Assembly: GCA_029204225.1 (NCBI GenBank)
Contig: CM055106.1
Location: 39,895,827 to 39,959,826, forward strand
Direction: 5' to 3'
DNA length: 64,000 bases
Source of the DNA: Diphasiastrum complanatum
Taxonomy: Eukaryota > Streptophyta > Lycopodiopsida > Lycopodiales > Lycopodiaceae
In this document: piece after piece, positions 45,601-53,200 of the stretch
Layout: the number at the start of each line of letters is the position of its first letter
Position numbering within the stretch: position 1 is the stretch's first letter
Program-made: the position numbers and the translations under genes
The notes under the pieces: generated by a model
What the model saw: the letters and a program-made list of their open reading frames with translations, nothing else
The model's database searches: none
What the model was told of the DNA's origin: nothing

Positions 45601-48600
45601 AACCATTACTTGGGGCATCCTTGATATCCATGGTTAAGGCTTGGTGAACTGACATAGCATACTTCCGCCCTTAGAACAGTCTCATAAATGGAAGTATGAG
45701 ACTATCCTCCTTAGAATATGAGCTCGCTCCTAGGAATCATCATCTCGTAGTTGACCTTTGATTAAATTGTTAGAAACATTTATAGTTTTTCAAACATTTG
45801 CTTTGCTATCTAACACTTTTTTCGGCTCCAAAGGTACTCTGGTTGAAATGTCTTCAATGAAGCCTAAATTATTATCAAAAGGAACAATAGTATCACCATT
45901 ATTAGTTGATGCTCTCTTCAGACTCATCGTTTATATCTAGAGAGCCTTAGCGCTCCCTCCTGACAGAGATACATTTTTGGCAACTACCTCTTCGATTCAG
46001 CTCCATAGTCTGGATTTCCATTCCTCTTGGTAGTTTCTCTTCTTGGAAAAGTGAGTTTCAGTCTTGCTATATGATCTATCATCTTCCACAACTTGTTGGA
46101 GAGTTAGAGGTTCAAGTTGCAGTTTATAAACAATTGTCCTTGTTGCCAACTTCTTGTGTTGCATCAAGGGTTGTCTCGCCCGTACTTGCAAAGAAACTCC
46201 CTTTTTTGTCTTACAAACAAAAATAGAATTTAGTACTTGTGTCCGTACAATATTTCTCAACAAGATTTATGGATTGATGATATTCTAAAAGATGCAAGAG
46301 TGAGCAAGAAAATGCTTTTGGTAGCAAAGAATAGGAAAGGAACCGCAAAGGGAAAATTCTTCAGAGTTTAAAGAGAAGTACAAGGGAACACGTCATACGA
46401 CATTGAAATATTGAAGGATATTGGACCAATTTGTGGGCATCACCTAGTAGAGTATCGCCACTACAAGCTAGCATGTTGAAACTCTAGCTGTGTAATTTGT
46501 GAATATATAGCCTGACGTAGGAGTGGATCCCCTCTGGAAAATGAGAGTTGAACATGCCAATGGAGTCCATTGATGGTCTGTGAGTACCAAGATACACAAT
46601 GGCCTCTCTCATGAAGCTCTCTTGATGATGTAAGTGCAAGTCTCTGGCATTGTCAGTCAGCGGAATGCTGAGATAATTGAGCAACTACTGAGATGGGCTA
46701 AAGGATGCACAATAGATCTTATGGTGATAATGAAAAACCACATTTTGATTGGCTGTATCTTTTCGGCACTTCTGTCAGCTGACTCAGCTGATTGCGTCCT
46801 TATGAGCTGATTGAAGTATCTGCAATGTTGACACTTTTCAGTTTCTTTGTTTAACTTGCTATGTTGTGGATTTGTTTTATATGTTATCTCAGTTAGATTC
46901 AGACTAGTATAGTAATGTAAGGTGGATGCCATCTGCCAGGTAGTTTTTGATGTAGAATTCTCGTCTGTGTCAATATGTCACAGTTGTAATTCTACTTGAT
47001 TATAACAACCTGATTCACAGATCAAAAGCAATCCGCAACTTGAAGCAGCATTTGGATACTTGTCGGTTGTGGGGTCTGACAAGTTTGATGCTGATATATT
47101 TGAAGACAAATGTGGAATAGGTCTGTCATCATTACTGTATTTTGGGACGTCTTAAAACCTGAAAAAATTACCTGCGCACTGTGTTTGGATAGTTTATTCA
47201 CACGTCGAGTGGTGTTATGTGTATTGTTAGTTTGTTATCCTTCACCCTGTTAGGAACCAAGTCTTGACTCTTGGTCATGTACCTGAATTGTTTCATTGTT
47301 ATTATTGCATATTTCAACTTTTTCATTGAAAGTTGATTGAGAACAATTTTTTGCAGGCATAGACATCTCTCCAGATGTTATCAAGGTCACTGTTGAGCGA
47401 GTCTTACAAAATAATATGGAGCTAATATTAGCTCAGCGCTATCGGATGAATGGTAGATTTATTTATCTATCCATGTCTTGTCTAGCTTTCAATTATCAAT
47501 GCCACTGGATCACCTAGTAGATATAACTAAGTAATGGATCAAAAATCAAGGCTCTTTGGGTATTTATTTGACTTTTTTCGAGTCTTTAACGGGTTCAAGC
47601 TAGTTACTTTGTGTCTTTCTAAATGCTGTGTACATGCTTTTGTCCCTAGTTGGAGGGCTTCTAGGCCAGGTTAGAGAGCTCCAGCCCTGGGCAGATGGGA
47701 AAATTGTGAAGGTGAGTTTGTCTTATTGCAGTTCTGTGGAATGCTTGTTGAGGGTTTTAATTAGTTTGCCTAGTTTCTATTCACTCTCTTTAGTCCATCA
47801 TAGTTTTGGCGCAATATTTTTGAGTTTAGTTTCCCCTACATGTTTTTCTTTAACTGTTGCCTGATGGAAATATTTTTTTACATCTGTTTCGCTCCCTACC
47901 AAAGGAGTTTTTTGCATCCTGCGAGTTAATGATATTACAGTTTGTTGTTATAGAATGCCATGCTAAATGTAGAAATTTTGACACTTTTCATGGTACTTAG
48001 GAGGAAATGGATACCCAGCTGAAAAAAATTCTCGGTGAACGTTTACCAGAAGATGAAGAGAAGCTTGTCAAGAAAAAAAAAGAGAAAAAGCCCAAGGCTG
48101 AGGTTCAATTCTTGTGATTTGTTCTTGTGATGTATATTTAGAATATTCTAAGGCTCTAAATCATGCTAAAACTGAAAATTTGTTCCAAATGAGGAATTTT
48201 GAATCTTTTGGTTGGATTTTGTTGGGTGCTGTCACTGTTAATACTCTAAAAAGATTGATAATTAGTTTTGTTTTAGAGAAGCTTGTTTTTTAACGATCCT
48301 GAGGTCCAATAATGTTTTGGCATTTTCAAGTGCTTGAATTCTTTGACCATTCATGTATCAACTATATACGTATGTGTTGATATATTTTAGGATGTACTGG
48401 TTAAGGAAGCTAAGATAATAAATAGTGACAATCGGCAGGAGAGCATTTATATATTTCCAATGGTATACAAAGTGCATTGATAGCTCCTAGAAATCAGTTT
48501 CAGGTAGGACACCTAGACAAAGCTTATGATAATATCCCAAGAACTTCAACGAAAGCCATACATGCTCTTGAACATATAGACCTTTCCCAAGGCAGTTTCA

Positions 48601-49977
48601 CACGTTGCTTCAATCCAAATTCCATGACATCTGGTTGCATTAATTTTGGCATGACCACTAATTGTTGTTGGAGGCTACGGTTAGGGTTTTTAGAGGTGGC
48701 ACACCGAGCTTGACATTAGGAGGTGGGATTATCAGATTTACTAGTTGGGAACTTGTGGGCTGCTAGTATATGTAGGATGGGGGCTTCATCCATTTATGGA
48801 TCATTATTTTTTATAATATGGATGATGCCCATAGTAGGCTTGCATCCCTATTGGATGGATTGTGGAGTCGTTGCCGAAATGAGGACATACGAGAAAATAT
48901 TTGTATAGAGTTGTAATAAGGTATATCCATGTCTATACCAATATTTTTCTATCATAATTTACTTGCAACTGTTTTATGATCTTTTTGTTTGATAGTTTGA
49001 ATCCATAATGTTGACCTTTTTTTAGGACTAGGTCATACTAAAATTTTGTGGCATTCAAAAGCTGTAGCTTTTGGCCATTAAAAGCATTGACTTTATAACC
49101 TGATTTACGCAAACTTAATTTGTTGGAGGTTAGGTGTGTCCCTAGGTAGGTTTCTTCCTTCACTTTCAAAGCATTCTAATTGGCTTCTAAGTCATAACAA
49201 AAGCTTGTCAACTTGAGAATTCCCTTGTGACATGACACATTCCCATACAGTACATGGAAATGGAATGGGGTCCTCAATACAACTCCTTCAAAAGGTTACT
49301 CTTGTGGATTCTTTTATCATATAGGTTTCCTTAAATATTTATTTCATGAATCTATCAAAGCATTGAGACATGTTGTCTTTGACGATAAAAGTGATAACCT
49401 TTTCAGGACTAGCTTTTGCAAAACCTACAAGAGGCTAGGAGTATTCATAGGTGGCTTTCTATTCCACTTGAAAATATGCTAGATTATTTTAAGTTTCCTT
49501 CTATTATGTTGCAACTTTTGAACTTGAGATTTCTACGAGTACATTGATGGGCTTCTCAATTGTTCATTATAGCATTATGATGCTCCAAACACGGATTTGA
49601 AACTTTTTTGGTCTTTTATTATGGTTTGTTCAAGCCCTTTATAGAAAAGAAAGATTAGGTATGATATTAGAAGGGCTCCAAATTTTCAAGGGATTCACAA
49701 ATACCACAGAACCTTAATCATATATATGTGATCAGTGTGCAAATCATAGTTGCATTGCATTAGGACACAATGTTCTTGAATGCTCACCTTTTTCTTGGAG
49801 CATTTTTACGAAACACAGTGGAGAAATACGTGTTTCATATAAGTTTCTTCTTTGAACATTATTGGTGGAAATTGGCTCAAGGTGTATACAACAGTTGAAA
49901 TTTTGTGCATAGATGTTCCCAGGATGTGACTGTATGGATAGAAATAACTCTGTATAGACAATATATCTATATCTATC

Positions 49978-50008
<31 letters not shown>

Positions 50009-50187
50009 AACTCGTCGTCATCCTGTGAATAGGTCGCACAAGAGCAACTTGGCTTGAAAATTGCCTTTGCAAAGTCTAAATCGTGAACTTTGCCACTCAC
50101 TTCTTTGCCTGAAATATAGGCTTTTCCTTTGGAGTGTGTTGCTTTTCAAAGAAAAGACTTGAAACGGAAACAACGCCCTCCAGAGTG

Positions 50188-50225
<38 letters not shown>

Positions 50226-53200
50226 ATAGGTGCAACGAATCGCGATTCGTAGGGTATCGCGAATCACGAATCACGAATTTAAGACACAGCAGGGATTCCA
50301 GTCCTGCCACGTTACGTGGATTCAGGCCTATCACATTGCCTCAGATTTACATTGGGCCAGCTCACACTAGCTAGCTATTGAGACTGGGAGGTTCCACAGT
50401 ATTCCTAGAGAGGAGCGTATTTGCTAGTTGTGCTCTTTATGTGACGTGGAGTTTGAGGAGCATTTTATCTTTAGATGCCCTGTATACTATGAGATCAGAG
50501 GGAGATATCACTGTTTGTTTCGAGACATGCCCACCACTCTACGATCGCTCATAGGACTCTCGGTGTGTTGCTCTTATGGTACGAGAGATGTTCATATTGT
50601 GGCAAGATCTATGCGGGACATCTCAACATTTTACCCCTTAGCCACTAATTACCTCTTTCTTATCTAGGCAGAGATCACAAGACACAAAGCCTAATGATGA
50701 CGAGGACGACGATGGTGGCAACTTACATGTTCACAGAGATCAGAGACACTGTACTACTCATCACCACATTGCTACCAGGGTCACCAGACCTTCTATGCAG
50801 AGACAATTCTCATACTCGTAGACGACGTTAGCGGACTGCAGAGCTTCCCCGTGTTGTAGCTCGCATTACATCTTTCTAAAGCATTAACACAGACAGGACC
50901 TCATGACATTGATACATCTATTATGCACATACACTCTCATTTTCGCATTTATCTTAGTTTGTATTAGATGTTTTCTTTCTTATAGCTTCGGAGATGTTTT
51001 ATACGCTCCCATTGCTATCACATACTTGACATGTACTTCATTAGTCTTATATGCCTTTTGGCATGGAAAAGACATTATTAAAGCTTTCTTCTTCTTCTTC
51101 TTCTTCTTGTTCTTCTCTCTCTCTAGCAATTCATTTCTTATAGCTTTTGGCGTTGTAAGGTGCTTATGCTTTTCTCTTTGTATATGATGTTTTCCATAGC
51201 TAAGTTTCTCAAACTTTCTTTGTTGATCTAGTATTTAGTTAAGATACTCCATAGCTAGGTCTTGCAAATTCGTCAATACAACCTATTCACATAACAGTTT
51301 GTGAAATTTTTTCATAGATGTAATCGTGACGTCAACTCCAAATTACCTGCTAGTATGAACTTTTGAATTCAATGCTATGTGTGTAATTTATATTAAAATA
51401 TCAAAATTTGATCCACTTTTTTAAAATCATCTTCAAATAGGAAACCTGAAATATAAAATTTCTGACCATAAAGCTAGGTGTTTAAACAAGGTTGTGCTAG
51501 GCACCGTTCCATTCAAATATTGCAAAAAAAGACCTAACATTGTCAAAAGAAGTCTTGTATTCATTTATTTTCTTGGAAGATATGCATTGTAGTTTTGTTA
51601 TATTTCGGACGTATTGGACGTGTTTCTTACAAAATGTTCTATACAACCTTTTCATAACGTGGAATGATTATAGGGTTGATATAAAGAGCATTTGTAATTA
51701 AATAAAAAATTCATTGTCAAAAACACAGGGTTTGAGTGCAATATCTCAGATAATTGTTTATTGGTTATTGGGTATACGTATAAATAAAACCTTTTCTTAA
51801 TACTTCCAGATGCAATATTTTTAAGGTGTTTGTTTCTAAGGTGTTCCGATAAACCAATCTTGTGCGCCGTACTTATGCATAGTTTCTTAAAAAAACTCGT
51901 TTGAAAAGTTATTGTGACAGGCTATCTTTTCATAAAATGATTGAGTATCATGTGTTGACAGTTTGAATCATTAAGATGAATGAGTATCATGTGTTGATTA
52001 TCGGCTCCTCATCTAATGAAAGGTCTGGAAATTGTCTTGATATGGTTCGTAGGAGACAAAGGCAGCGGCAGACACACCCAAAATGGACAGTGATAAGATC
52101 ACCCCTGAGGACAGTAATCCTTTTGCGATTTTTCCAAAACCTCAAGAGAATATAACGGTTATTATTCTTTATTTCCCCTAATTTATTTGTGTAATTTCGG
52201 GCAATTAGATCTTTATAGTTGTATGCTCTCCATTTCACATGTCCTAAGTGTTAGAAACCAATGTTAATTTGATCCCTAATGTTAATGGGCCATGCCTGCG
52301 AGCTATATTTAGGGGCCCATGTTATTTGCATTAGCTATAGTTAATTGTTGTATGTAGTAGGGCGCTACAAGTTACTACAAGTCAATTCTAGGATTCATGT
52401 TTTTGACGTAGTAATAGACTAGGGAAATTACCAAGTATAGGAATCATATTTAGATTAAGCTTTTTGCTTTTAGTTTATAGCTTTATGCTATTAGCTTTTG
52501 CTAAGGCTACTAGAAATTAGGTAAGGAGGATTGGCACCCCCTTCATTCCATTGTAGTGAGTTCTTTTGACTTATGATTAATTTGAGAATTGTTTCTATTG
52601 CTCAATCATCTTGTTGTGTGTGTGAGTACTAATAAGATTAGTGTACTCCTCTAACTCGAGTAATTCTCATAATTTTGATACTAACGTCTATGTTTTTGTC
52701 ATTGGAGTATCTGTTTTCTTGACTTTATGAGTTCTTTGTTATAATATATATTTTATTCTATTAAGAGGTCATTTTTGAACATTGGTTTGTGATAGGTACA
52801 CACCGAAATATTTTTCAGTGATGGATCAATATGGAGACCTCGTAATAGCAGAGAAAAACTACAGAAGCATCTATATGCAACAGGTGGGAAAGTGTTCACC
52901 CGCTTCCCCCCCGAGCCCAATGGCTACTTACACGTTGGGCATGCGAAGGTAATGCATTCTTGGATCTCTTTCTTCTTTATAGTGTTGAAGTGTTTGATTG
53001 TTTGAATTGTATGCTATACACCTATATAAAATATTCGAGTCTAAGACGTTTAAATAATCATTTGCAAAATAAACATGCATGATGTTTTTATGGAATGTTG
53101 TTTGAGAAGGTCAAACCGACCCCCTTGTATGATACTCTAGGTTTTTATTCTTCAGCTTAGAAAATTCTCATAACAGAATATATTTACATTGATCTAGGCA

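Noticed and set aside
48477-48908. Two open frames after GlnRS exon 8
   Set aside because: They start inside the intron, match no family and lack splice support.
52240-52700. Possible solo LTR in GlnRS intron 8
   Set aside because: The text looks LTR-like (GT-rich end, pyrimidine blocks), but neither TG...CA ends nor a target duplication could be fixed.
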